From positions 1-64,000 of the forward strand of contig JAJDTM010000028.1 of NCBI GenBank assembly GCA_022827185.1: a stretch of DNA of 64,000 bases, written 5' to 3'. The notes below the pieces were generated by a model. It did no database searches. It was not told the origin of the DNA and saw only the letters and a program-made list of their open reading frames with translations. How positions within the stretch are numbered: the stretch's first letter is position 1; the number at the start of each line of letters is the position of its first letter. Positions 9,870-19,295 of the stretch are shown piece by piece. The position numbers and the translations under genes are program-made. The stretch is from Candidatus Poribacteria bacterium (GTDB taxonomy: Bacteria > Poribacteria > WGA-4E > WGA-3G).

Positions 9870-11294
9870 ATGTGGCATATTACGAAACGTGAAATCTACG
9901 ATAATTTGAATAGTCTCCGATTCGCCTTGACAGCTGTTTTATTGCTGGCACTGATGGTAACCAATGCCGTTAAACATCTCCGAGAGCAGCCAAAACGGGT
10001 ACAGAGGTATCAGGACGCTGTTACTGAATCTTCGGATCGCTTAACTGCGCACGCCGATGACAGTCTCTATAAACTGGCACAATACGGACCGGGAAACTTC
10101 TACAAAAAGCCGTCTTCCCTTCACTTCTGTGCAAACGGAGGCGAGCTCGTTTTACCAGATACAGTCAAAGTGGACGATCCGCCTGTGTTTATGACCGATG
10201 CAGAAGGCAACCGGCTACTCGAAGGTATCTGGAGCCTGTCCTATCCAGATGCCAACCTCCAGAATAAAAACGTTGGACCGAACGTTTCACAAGTAGATTG
10301 GGCATTCATCATCGGTTACATCTTGAGTTTGATAGCCCTCTGGTTCACCTTTGATGCCTTCTCCGGTGAACGCGAGCAGGGCACACTCCGATTGATGTTA
10401 GCCAATTCAATTCCGCGACACACTGTCCTTATCGGCAAATTCTTAGGGGCATTGCTCAGTGTTAGCATCCCGTTTGCCCTTGCTGTGTTGGTGAACCTTT
10501 TATTAATTTCTACTGCAAACACCGTTCACCTGACGCCAGAAGCGTGGGGACGCTTAGGTATCATTTTCTGTCTCGCGCTTTTGTACACGAGTCTATTTGT
10601 GGCATTAGGGTTGTTAGTCTCGGCGCGTGTGCAACAGAGCGCGGTAAGTCTGATGATACTGCTGTTGACGTGGGTAACCTTTGTCGTCTTTATGCCGAGC
10701 ACCCTCGCTTCAATCGCAAGCAGCTTCTCACCTGCGATGTCCTTCGATGAATTTTGGCAGCAGCGGAACCCGATTCAAGAGAACTTATGGGAAAAATATA
10801 AGGAAGGGCTTTGGTCCAGTGAATTGGACGACTGGAAGTTAAGGGCGAAAAGCGAGTTTTACACCGAAAACGCTGAAAGAGAGGAACGCCGGCAGGAAGA
10901 ACAATTAAAGTACCGAGCTTCTCAGGTGCACCGAGCGCGCGCTATCACCAGCATCTCACCCGCCACACTTCTACAGCATCTTATGGAAGGATTTGCTGGA
11001 ACTGGATTTGAGCGGCATTTGCAATTTGTGGAAAACACACAACGTTATGCCCGTCAATTGCGTGAATTCGTTGCTGACACGGATAGAGCCGACCCGGAAA
11101 GTCTTCATATTTTGGCTGTTCGCGAAGGTATGTCCCAGAAGCCTATCAGCCCAGAATCCGTTCCGAGATTTGAAGATACGCTTAATCTGAGTAGGGACTT
11201 CAATACGGCAGCAACGGAATTGTTACTGCTGACCTTATTTGTCTTGGTGCTGCTGTCTGGCGCGTACCTGGCGTTTGTGCGCGTTGAGGTGTGA
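9870..11294 (+). CDS. ABC-2 type permease, type B, copy 2
   Basis: A 474-residue paralogue of the B permease at 6438. It has the same N-terminal membrane anchor, the PGNFYKKPSSLHFC loop, the coupling block SGEREQGTLRLMLANSIPRH and the ISPATLLQHLMEGFAGTG external motif. The region between the central membrane segments and the last external motif is the most divergent part relative to the other copies (EFWQQRNPIQENLWEKYKEG), which suggests that any substrate or partner specificity lies there. It ends with the conserved VRVEV codons that provide the ribosome binding site of the following A gene. Confidence 0.85.
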   Translation: MWHITKREIYDNLNSLRFALTAVLLLALMVTNAVKHLREQPKRVQRYQDAVTESSDRLTAHADDSLYKLAQYGPGNFYKKPSSLHFCANGGELVLPDTVKVDDPPVFMTDAEGNRLLEGIWSLSYPDANLQNKNVGPNVSQVDWAFIIGYILSLIALWFTFDAFSGEREQGTLRLMLANSIPRHTVLIGKFLGALLSVSIPFALAVLVNLLLISTANTVHLTPEAWGRLGIIFCLALLYTSLFVALGLLVSARVQQSAVSLMILLLTWVTFVVFMPSTLASIASSFSPAMSFDEFWQQRNPIQENLWEKYKEGLWSSELDDWKLRAKSEFYTENAEREERRQEEQLKYRASQVHRARAITSISPATLLQHLMEGFAGTGFERHLQFVENTQRYARQLREFVADTDRADPESLHILAVREGMSQKPISPESVPRFEDTLNLSRDFNTAATELLLLTLFVLVLLSGAYLAFVRVEV

Positions 11295-11300
11295 TAGAAA

Positions 11301-12806
11301 ATGATGACGACACTCATAGGCAGGGAACTGCTCAATAATCTAATGACCTTCCGCTTCGCGGCGGCACTTCTTATCACATTGCTGCTTGTCGTTGCGAACA
11401 CTGTTGTGCTTATCAAAGATTACGAGCAGCGATTGAAAGACTACAACACCTCTGTCCAAACACATCATCAGGAAATACGAGAGAAGGAAACCTACTCAGC
11501 CGGAGAAGTCGAGGTTGATCGACCGCCGAATCCGTTGAGTATCTTCAATGTTGGCTTGGACAAACGGCTCGGAAACGAGATATGGATTGCGCATAATAAT
11601 GTCCCAACACTCTGGGAAGCCCGCATGAACGCCTCAGATAACCCGTATCTCAACATCCTATCCTCAATTGACATTGTCTTTATCTTTAAGGTGGTTCTGA
11701 GTCTGATGGCGTTGCTTTTCGCTTATGATGCCCTTGCAGGTGAGCGTGAACAGGGTACGTTACGTCTTGTGCTGACGCATCCTGTCCGTCGCGGACATAT
11801 CTTGCTTGCGAAATATATCAGTGCGATGCTCTGCCTGCTCGTGCCACTGCTGTTGAGTCTGCTTTTAGCGATGATTTTGTTAACGACAACTGCCTCTATC
11901 TCTCTGGGGACTGATGATTTCCTGCGTATCGGCGGAATCGTTTTAACATCGATTGCCTATCTGTCGGTGTTTTACCTGATCGGACTGTTCATCTCAGCGG
12001 TGACGCAAAGAACGGGTACCGCGTTGATGCTTGCTATGTTCGTTTGGGGAGCTTTGGTGTTGGTATATCCGAATCTAATTCTTGCGACCATTCGTTCATC
12101 AGACATCCCAGAAGCGAAAGCGGTTTCTGCGTTTAATGAGATAAAACAGGTTTGGGATGAATTTGATAGAGAACGGAAACACTTCCTTGCGACTGATGCT
12201 TTTCCTGGGGAGGATCCGACCTTTAACATCAACGGGATGGGGTTTTTCTACGAACATTTCCCTGAAAATCGATTAACGCTCCTCTATCTCTATAACAGCA
12301 TGATGACTTTTGGAGAACTGGATGAAAAATTTGAAGAAGAAGTGCCCCATGCCCAGAATTATTTCCAATTTCTCATACCGTCAACTATCAAGACGGCAGA
12401 GCGGGCATGGCTTATCCGAAAACAGGCGTTAGAGGACACGCTTGTTCAAAAGTCAAACATGAAAAGAACACTCTTGAAGTTTTCACCCGTTGGGATGTAC
12501 GATGCAGCGACACAAGCGTGGGCAGGCACTGATTTAAAGGGTGTCCGAGATTTTTTCGACGCGGTTCGGCAATATCGACAAACAGTCATCGACTATTTTT
12601 ATAATAAAAACGCCTTTGCCTCCCGAAAATGGTTCGCTGCAGACGAGGGTGCGGCAGATTGGCGCACGCTTCCCACATTTTCCTTTAAGAGAAGCAGTGT
12701 TGAGATAAATGCAAACCGAGCGTTGCCGGACTTACTCTTACTCCTAACAATGAGCCTTCTTCTCTTTATGATAATATTTCTGGTTTTTATTAAGAGTGAA
12801 GTGTAG
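11301..12806 (+). CDS. ABC-2 type permease, type A, copy 3
   Basis: A 501-residue A-type paralogue, six bases after its B partner. It has the coupling block AGEREQGTLRLVLTHPVRRG, the external motif FSPVGMYDAATQAWAGTD, and a C-terminal membrane segment ending VFIKSEV. The start is the first of two adjacent ATG codons (MMTTLIGREL); the second is equally possible. It is followed by short heptads and MITE copy 4, not by a four-helix-bundle gene. Confidence 0.85.
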   Translation: MMTTLIGRELLNNLMTFRFAAALLITLLLVVANTVVLIKDYEQRLKDYNTSVQTHHQEIREKETYSAGEVEVDRPPNPLSIFNVGLDKRLGNEIWIAHNNVPTLWEARMNASDNPYLNILSSIDIVFIFKVVLSLMALLFAYDALAGEREQGTLRLVLTHPVRRGHILLAKYISAMLCLLVPLLLSLLLAMILLTTTASISLGTDDFLRIGGIVLTSIAYLSVFYLIGLFISAVTQRTGTALMLAMFVWGALVLVYPNLILATIRSSDIPEAKAVSAFNEIKQVWDEFDRERKHFLATDAFPGEDPTFNINGMGFFYEHFPENRLTLLYLYNSMMTFGELDEKFEEEVPHAQNYFQFLIPSTIKTAERAWLIRKQALEDTLVQKSNMKRTLLKFSPVGMYDAATQAWAGTDLKGVRDFFDAVRQYRQTVIDYFYNKNAFASRKWFAADEGAADWRTLPTFSFKRSSVEINANRALPDLLLLLTMSLLLFMIIFLVFIKSEV

Positions 12807-12861
12807 AATGGTTAACAGTTATCAGTTGTCAGTTATCAGTTAAGAAATCAATATGTAACAC

Positions 12862-13024
12862 AGAACTTACGCAAATTGCGTCCAAAAGCGATATATTTCA
12901 CCCAAAAAGTTGCTGTTTCAGTAATTTAACCCCCTATAGAAGAAATACGCAGAAATACCCAAGCAAATACCCCCAGCAAAAACACCCCCTTATCAGGGAC
13001 TTTGAGTGAAGGTGCGTAAGTCCT
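12862..13024. mobile_element. MITE family 1, copy 4 (CCCCCTTATCAGGG subtype)
   Basis: A 163-base element with left terminus AGAACTTACGCA (12862-12873, one mismatch) and right terminus TGCGTAAGTCCT (13013-13024). The interior differs from copies 1-3: it has AACCCCCTATAGAAG and CCCCCTTATCAGGGACTTT in place of the GC-rich palindrome. With short heptads it fills the 307-base gap between permeases A3 and B3. Confidence 0.8.
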
Positions 13025-13113
13025 ATAACAATTAATCTTTCTCTGAAGTAATACTTGAAGAGAGGGTTAATTGTTCCAAGGAAACTTCTTCATTGACAAC
13101 TAACTGATAACCA

Positions 13114-14514
13114 ATGTGGCATATTATAAAGCGCGAACTTTATGACAATTTGAATAGCCTCCGATTTGCACTGGCAACGGTGTTGCTGCTGGCGTTGATG
13201 CTGACCAATGCGGTCGTCCATCTCCGAGAACACCCAGTTCGGATGCAGAAATATCGGGATGCTGCGACGCAATCCCTGAACACGTTAACATCTCGTACGG
13301 ATTTATATGACCTTGCGCAAAAGGGACCAGGGAAGCTTTATAAAAAACCTTCACCGCTCCGTTTCTGTGCCGATGGTGGTGATAGTTTGTTGCCAACCCT
13401 TGCCGACGCAGCGAGTTACTTTTGGAGCACCAACACTTCAAAAAGTTTCTGGCGGATGACCTATCCATCCGCTACGCCGAATCTGAAAAATATTGACCCA
13501 GATGCGACCAATATAGATTGGGCATTTGTGATTGGTTACGTTTTGAGTTTAATCGCGCTGCTTTTTACATTTGATGCCGTGTCCGGCGAACGTGAGCACG
13601 GCACGCTACGATTGATGCTGGCGAACCCAATTCCGCGGCATACCGTACTCATCGGCAAGTTTTTAGGGGCATTCATAAGCGTTAATATCCCCTTTGTTAT
13701 TGCAGTGCTGATGAACCTCTCGGTGGTTTCCACGTCAAGTGCTGTCCACCTCGGTGTTGATGAATGGGGACGTTTGGGTATTATCGTCGGTATCGCGCTT
13801 CTTTACTTATGCCTTTTTCTGGCGTTAGGACTTTTGGTCTCTGCACGTGTGCGACAAAGTGCTGTGAGTCTGGTGATACTTCTGCTGATCTGGGTGAGTT
13901 TCGTGATTTTCATGCCGAACACACTCGCTTCAATTGCCAGCCGCTTCTCACCGGCGAAAAGTTACGATGCGTTTCAGGAAGATAGAAGGCAAACGCGTCG
14001 TGCAATTCTGGAGGCATATTACACGCAGCGGGAAAAGACAGACGATCCGTCGAAAAGAATGCAGATAGCGGGTGAATACGTCACCGAAGATGCAATGCAA
14101 GATGGACGCGTGCGCCAAGAATATTTAAGCGAACGGATTTCTCAGGTGAGCCAAGCGCGCACAATAACCCGTATCTCACCTGTAGCAATCGTTCAACATC
14201 TCCTTGAGGTGTTTGCTGGAACAGGGTTGGAGCGACACTTACAATTCGTGGAGAACGTTCAACTTTACGACCGTGAATACCGCGAATTCATCACCGACAC
14301 TGAGAGTGCGGACCCGGAGAGTCCGCATATTATCGGTGTCCGTGACGGTATGTCAAAGAAAACGGTTTCGCCGGCGTCAATTCCGACGTTTGAAGATACA
14401 TTAAGTCTCGGTAAAGATTTCAATGCGGCGATGATGGATTTGCTGTTGCTGACGTTGTTTGTTATAGTACTTCTATCGGGGGCATATCTGGCGTTTGTGC
14501 GCGTTGAGGTGTGA
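13114..14514 (+). CDS. ABC-2 type permease, type B, copy 3
   Basis: A 466-residue B-type paralogue. The start (MWHIIKRELYDNLNSLRFAL) is again preceded by heptad-like sequence (ACTAACTGATAACCA) with no ribosome binding site. The coupling block reads SGEREHGTLRLMLANPIPRH and the external motif ISPVAIVQHLLEVFAGTG. In the C-terminal external part PESPHIIGVRDGMSKKTVSP replaces the more common PESLH form. It ends VRVEV, with the GAGGTG that serves the next gene. Confidence 0.85.
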   Translation: MWHIIKRELYDNLNSLRFALATVLLLALMLTNAVVHLREHPVRMQKYRDAATQSLNTLTSRTDLYDLAQKGPGKLYKKPSPLRFCADGGDSLLPTLADAASYFWSTNTSKSFWRMTYPSATPNLKNIDPDATNIDWAFVIGYVLSLIALLFTFDAVSGEREHGTLRLMLANPIPRHTVLIGKFLGAFISVNIPFVIAVLMNLSVVSTSSAVHLGVDEWGRLGIIVGIALLYLCLFLALGLLVSARVRQSAVSLVILLLIWVSFVIFMPNTLASIASRFSPAKSYDAFQEDRRQTRRAILEAYYTQREKTDDPSKRMQIAGEYVTEDAMQDGRVRQEYLSERISQVSQARTITRISPVAIVQHLLEVFAGTGLERHLQFVENVQLYDREYREFITDTESADPESPHIIGVRDGMSKKTVSPASIPTFEDTLSLGKDFNAAMMDLLLLTLFVIVLLSGAYLAFVRVEV

Positions 14515-14520
14515 TAGAAA

Positions 14521-16038
14521 ATGTTTAAAACACTTATTGGTAGAGAATTTCTTGACAATCTGATGACATTCCGCTTCGCGGCAGCAGTTTTCATTACACT
14601 GTTGCTTGTGGTTGCCGCCACCGCCGTACTCATCAAAGATTACGAGCGTCGATTGGAGAGTTACAACACCTCTATTGAGACGCATCGGCAGCGATTACGT
14701 AAGTGGCAAACCTATTCGCCGGGGATGGGAAGATTGAACGTTGATCGACCGCCGAATCCGCTGAGTCTGTTCAATGTTGGGTTGGATAAACGGCTGGGGA
14801 ACAAAATTCCGGTGTCGCATTCGTTTGTCCCCTCACTGTGGGATGCCGAAATGGACAGTTCGGATAATTCGTTTCTCAATATCTTCTCTTCCATTGACAT
14901 CGTCTTTATCTTTGAGGTTGTTCTGAGTCTATTGGCACTGATTTTTGCCTACGATGCGCTTGCCGGGGAACGTGAGCGTGGGACCTTACGTCTTGTGCTG
15001 ACGCATCCGGTGCGTCGCGGGCATATTCTGCTCGCAAAATACATCAGTGCGATGCTCTGCTTACTCGTTCCGTTACTGATGAGTCTGCTTCTCGCGGTGA
15101 TGCTACTCACAACATCCACTTCAGTTTCCTTAAGTACCGATGATTTTCTCTGTATCGGTGGGATTGTGCTATCATCGCTTGCGTATCTCTCAGTGTTTTA
15201 TCTCATCGGCCTCCTGATTTCAGCGTTAACACGCCGTACTGGCACCGCGCTGATGCTCTCAATGTTTGCTTGGGGATTTCTGGTATTGGTCTATCCGAAT
15301 ATGATTCTTGCCACGACTCCCCCCCAAGATGCCTCAGCAGCACGCGGGGCATCAGCTTTCAATCAGATAAAGCAGATATATGAAGAGTTCGACAGAGAGC
15401 GAAGAAACTTCTTGGCTAATGACCCTGTTCCGGGAGATGATCCAGCGTTTGACATGGACAGTCCCGGTAGATGGACAACAGGAGATGGATTTATGGAGAA
15501 TCAATTGACCTTATTGTATTACTATTGGAATGTTCTCTCCTACGACGAATTCTATGATAGACACCTCTCGCAAGTGCCACACGTCCAAAATTACTACGGT
15601 TTCCTCGGTCCTCGCATTGTCAATACAGCAGACAGAGTGTGGCTTATCCGCAAGCAGGCACTTGATGAAATTTTCGTTCGTCCAGCATTTGTTGATAGGG
15701 TATTATTGAAACTCTCGCCTGTCGGGGTTTACGATGCTGCAACGCAGGCGTGCGCAGGCACCGATTTGAAAGGTATTCAAGATTTTTTCGACACAGTTCG
15801 ACAATACAGACAAGAAGTGATTGCTTATTTATACGATAAAAAAGCGTTCGGATCCCGACTGTGGTTCGCTGGAGACGAGGAGCAAGTGGACTGGAACACG
15901 CTGCCACAGTTTTCCTTTCAAGGCAGTGATATAGGCACAAAGGCAAAACGCGCCTTACCAGATGTGTTCCTACTGTTGACGATCAACTTAATCCTGTTTG
16001 TAATAATATTTCTGATTTTCATTAAAAGTGAGGTGTGA
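14521..16038 (+). CDS. ABC-2 type permease, type A, copy 4
   Basis: A 505-residue A-type paralogue, six bases after B3. Coupling block AGERERGTLRLVLTHPVRRG. In the otherwise conserved external motif the tryptophan is changed to cysteine (YDAATQACAGTD), the only such change among the five A copies, which may mark relaxed constraint. The first external loop is two residues longer (SPGMGRLNVDRPPNPLS). Confidence 0.85.
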   Translation: MFKTLIGREFLDNLMTFRFAAAVFITLLLVVAATAVLIKDYERRLESYNTSIETHRQRLRKWQTYSPGMGRLNVDRPPNPLSLFNVGLDKRLGNKIPVSHSFVPSLWDAEMDSSDNSFLNIFSSIDIVFIFEVVLSLLALIFAYDALAGERERGTLRLVLTHPVRRGHILLAKYISAMLCLLVPLLMSLLLAVMLLTTSTSVSLSTDDFLCIGGIVLSSLAYLSVFYLIGLLISALTRRTGTALMLSMFAWGFLVLVYPNMILATTPPQDASAARGASAFNQIKQIYEEFDRERRNFLANDPVPGDDPAFDMDSPGRWTTGDGFMENQLTLLYYYWNVLSYDEFYDRHLSQVPHVQNYYGFLGPRIVNTADRVWLIRKQALDEIFVRPAFVDRVLLKLSPVGVYDAATQACAGTDLKGIQDFFDTVRQYRQEVIAYLYDKKAFGSRLWFAGDEEQVDWNTLPQFSFQGSDIGTKAKRALPDVFLLLTINLILFVIIFLIFIKSEV

Positions 16039-16228
16039 AGTAGTTAACAGTTAACAGTTAACAGTTTTCAGTTAAAAGACATCTGCTTAAGTCAAAACTC
16101 TCTTCTAACAGATACCGATGACTCGTAACCGCAAACCATTCCACTGAAAACTGAAATCTAAACGATAACCTCTTAACTGAAAACTGGTTACTGGTTACTG
16201 GTTACTGGTTACTGATTACTGATTACTT
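16039..16228. repeat. Heptad-repeat spacer between permeases A4 and B4
   Basis: Heptads of the CAGTTAA type occupy 16042-16075, and the CTGGTTA type about 16177-16225, ending at the next ATG. The 100 bases between them are nearly identical to the spacer at 19127-19295, so this segment was duplicated recently together with a permease pair. Confidence 0.75.
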
Positions 16229-17626
16229 ATGTGGTATATAGCGAAACGCGAACTCTACGATAATCTGAATAGCCTCCGATTTGCACTGGCAACCGTCCTG
16301 TTGTTGGGCTTGATGCTGACCAACGCGGTTGTGCATCTCCAAGAGCAGCCGGCGAGCGTCCAGAAGTATCTTACTGCTGTCACGGATGCCCGCAATGCTT
16401 TAGAAGCACGGGTGGACAGTTTATATGAACTCGCGCAGAAGGGCCCCGGAAAGCTTTACAAAAAACCGTCTGCGCTTCACTTCTGTGCTGAAGGTGGTGA
16501 TCCTTTTCTGTCAGGTGCTGTTGAGTCAAATCACTACTTTTGGGAAAACGGTGATCTAAAGAGTTTCTGGCAAATGCGGTATCCGGCTGCAACCTCGAAT
16601 CTGACAAATATTCGTCCAGACGTTACGAAAATAGATTGGGCATTTGTGATCGGTTATGTGTTGAGTCTGATCGCCCTTCTGTTTACGTTCGATTCAGTTG
16701 CTGGTGAACGTGAAAGCGGTACGCTGCGGTTGATGTTAGCGAATTCAGTGCCGCGCCATGCTGTGCTGGTTGGCAAATTTTTAGGGGCGTTGATGAGCGT
16801 TAGTATCCCTTTCGCGCTTGCTGTCTTGGTAAATCTTCTGGTGTTTTCGACATCAAGTGCTGTCCATCTCAGTATTGATGCCTGGGGACGTTTAGGGATC
16901 ATCTTCCTCGTTGCGATTCTGTATACATGTCTGTTTCTGGCGTTGGGTTTGTTGGTGTCTTCACGTGTGCAGCGTAGTGCGGTCAGTCTTGTTATGCTTC
17001 TACTGACATGGGTTACGCTTGTGGTTTTTATGCCCAGCGTTCTCGCGCTAATTGCCAGCGGCTTTTCCTCACCGATGTCGAAAGATGAATTACGGATCCG
17101 CCAGAAACAGATTAATGACAAGCACCTTGAAGAATACCGGCGCGTATTCGGTGGACCTAACTCAGCAGCTTTACAGGCAGGCAGCAAGTATGTCACGCAA
17201 GAAGCAGCGGAACAGGAACGCTTGATTGAAGAGCGGTTAGATGAACAGATTGCACAAGTTCAACGTGCGCGTTCCATTACCCGTATCTCACCGACTGCGG
17301 TTGTTCAGCATCTTCTTGAATCTTTCGCTGGAACAGGGTTTGAGCGACATATACAATTCTTAGAGAACGCGCAGCGCTATGCCATCGAATACCGAAAGTT
17401 CGTCGTTGATACCGATAGAGGAGATCCGGCAAGTCTCCATCTGATGGGTGTGCGAAAAGGCATGTCTGAGAAACCTGTTCGTCCAGAATCAATTCCGGTC
17501 TTTGAAGATACACTGAGCCTTAGTAAAGATTTTAACACAGCGGCGATGGATCTACTGTTATTGACGCTGTTTGTCGTCGTTTTACTGGCAGGTGCTTATC
17601 TGGCGTTTGTGCGCGTTGAGGTGTAA
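16229..17626 (+). CDS. ABC-2 type permease, type B, copy 4
   Basis: A 465-residue B-type paralogue (MWYIAKRELYDNLNSLRFAL). The coupling block is AGERESGTLRLMLANSVPRH, with alanine in place of the first serine. The external motif is ISPTAVVQHLLESFAGTG. It ends VRVEV followed by TAA instead of TGA, and the next ATG still lies six bases beyond the stop. The upstream spacer is heptad repeats with no ribosome binding site. Confidence 0.85.
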   Translation: MWYIAKRELYDNLNSLRFALATVLLLGLMLTNAVVHLQEQPASVQKYLTAVTDARNALEARVDSLYELAQKGPGKLYKKPSALHFCAEGGDPFLSGAVESNHYFWENGDLKSFWQMRYPAATSNLTNIRPDVTKIDWAFVIGYVLSLIALLFTFDSVAGERESGTLRLMLANSVPRHAVLVGKFLGALMSVSIPFALAVLVNLLVFSTSSAVHLSIDAWGRLGIIFLVAILYTCLFLALGLLVSSRVQRSAVSLVMLLLTWVTLVVFMPSVLALIASGFSSPMSKDELRIRQKQINDKHLEEYRRVFGGPNSAALQAGSKYVTQEAAEQERLIEERLDEQIAQVQRARSITRISPTAVVQHLLESFAGTGFERHIQFLENAQRYAIEYRKFVVDTDRGDPASLHLMGVRKGMSEKPVRPESIPVFEDTLSLSKDFNTAAMDLLLLTLFVVVLLAGAYLAFVRVEV

Positions 17627-17632
17627 TCGAAA

Positions 17633-19126
17633 ATGCTTAAAACACTCATTCGCAGGGAACTGCTTGACAATCTAATGACGTTCCGCTTTGCAGCAGTGCT
17701 ACTCATTACACTGTTGCTCGTTGTTGCTAACACGGTGGTGCTTGTCCAAGATTATGAACAACGTTTGAAGAGTTACAACGATGCCGTCAAAATGCATCAG
17801 CAGGATTTACGGAACTCCAAGACCTATTCTACTTCGTTTCTGTTCGCTGACCGGGCACCGAATCCGTTGAGTATCTTTAATGTCGGGTTAGATAAACGTT
17901 TGGGCAACCTCATCGGTATCTATCACGGGTTTATGCCGACCCTCTGGGATGCCCAAATGCACGGCACGAATAACCCGTTTATCGCATTTTTTTCTTCGAT
18001 TGATATTGTCTTTGTTTTTGAAGTCATCTTAAGCTTAATGGGATTGATATTCGCTTACGATGCGATTGCGGGGGAACGTGAGCGGGGCACGTTGCGTCTC
18101 GTTCTCGCACAACCTATCGGACGCGGACAGATTTTACTCGCGAAATACATCAGTGCGATGGTGTGTCTGTTGGTTCCCCTGATATTGAGTCTGCTTTTCG
18201 CCCTACTGTTGCTAACGCGTTCGATTCCGTTGTCAACTGCTGATTTTCTGCGTATTGTCGGGATTGTGCTCACATCGTTCGCGTATCTATCCGTGTTCTA
18301 CCTCATTGGATTGCTGATTTCCGTAGCGACGCGTAGAACCGGCACGGCGTTAATGCTGGCGATGTTTATCTGGGGATTTCTGATACTCGTGTATCCGAAC
18401 TTGATCCGGGCGACGGTTAACCCAGGCGGCGACATTCAAGCACGTGTGAAGACTGCTCACAATCAGATTCAACAGATTTTAGATGCGTACAAAAGAGAAC
18501 ATCAAAAGTTCCTTGAAACGGAGGGAATCGCTGGAGAATCATCCGAATTTAGCAAGGCACTGGGACTTTATCACCAAGCGGATGTGAATCCAGTAACCCT
18601 GATGACTTATATTGAAAATATGAGTGTCATTTCAGAGATCCGTCCAGAATTTGAGAAGTATGTCTCCGTCGCTAAGCGATATTACAATTTCGTTGAACCG
18701 TTGGTTACTCGAACAACAGAAAAAGCGTGGCGCATTCGCAAGCAGGCACTTGATGAAATTTACGTTAAACAAGCCACAACAGATCGGGTATTGTTGAAAC
18801 TCTCACCCGTCGGTATCTATGATGCTGCGACGCAGGCGTGGGCAGGCACGGACCTTTCAGGACTCAGAGATTTTTTTGATGCAGCGCGACGTTACCGAAA
18901 AATCAAAATTGATTATCTCCATGCAAAAGACGCATTCGCGTCACGAGAGTGGTTTGTCGCCGATAAAGGTCCCGTAGACTGGCGCACACTTCCAACGTTT
19001 ACTTTTCAGAGAAGTGATGTCGGGACGAATGCCAAACGGGCACTCCCAGACCTGTTTCTACTGCTAATCTGTAACCTTGTGCTGTTTATGGCGATAGTGC
19101 TTATTTTTATTAAAAGTGAAGTGTGA
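17633..19126 (+). CDS. ABC-2 type permease, type A, copy 5
   Basis: A 497-residue A-type paralogue and the last A copy. Coupling block AGERERGTLRLVLAQPIGRG, with AQP in place of the THP of the other four. The loop motif reads RAPNPLSIFNVG, again slightly different. The external motif is LSPVGIYDAATQAWAGTD. The ribosome binding site is again inside the upstream B gene. Confidence 0.85.
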   Translation: MLKTLIRRELLDNLMTFRFAAVLLITLLLVVANTVVLVQDYEQRLKSYNDAVKMHQQDLRNSKTYSTSFLFADRAPNPLSIFNVGLDKRLGNLIGIYHGFMPTLWDAQMHGTNNPFIAFFSSIDIVFVFEVILSLMGLIFAYDAIAGERERGTLRLVLAQPIGRGQILLAKYISAMVCLLVPLILSLLFALLLLTRSIPLSTADFLRIVGIVLTSFAYLSVFYLIGLLISVATRRTGTALMLAMFIWGFLILVYPNLIRATVNPGGDIQARVKTAHNQIQQILDAYKREHQKFLETEGIAGESSEFSKALGLYHQADVNPVTLMTYIENMSVISEIRPEFEKYVSVAKRYYNFVEPLVTRTTEKAWRIRKQALDEIYVKQATTDRVLLKLSPVGIYDAATQAWAGTDLSGLRDFFDAARRYRKIKIDYLHAKDAFASREWFVADKGPVDWRTLPTFTFQRSDVGTNAKRALPDLFLLLICNLVLFMAIVLIFIKSEV

Positions 19127-19295
19127 AGTAGTTAACAGTTTCGAGTTTTCAGTTAAAAGACATTTGCTTAAGTCAAAACTCTCTTCTAACAGATACCGAT
19201 GACTGCTAACCGCAAACGATTCCACTGAAAACTGAAATCTAAACGATAACCTCTTAACTGGAAACTGTTAACTGGTTACTGGTTACTGATTACTT
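19127..19295. repeat. Heptad-repeat spacer between permeases A5 and B5
   Basis: Near copy of the spacer at 16039-16228, with fewer heptads at both ends. The shared core (AAAAGACAT through CGATAACCTCTTAACTG) differs at only a few positions, so array growth by duplication is recent here. Confidence 0.75.
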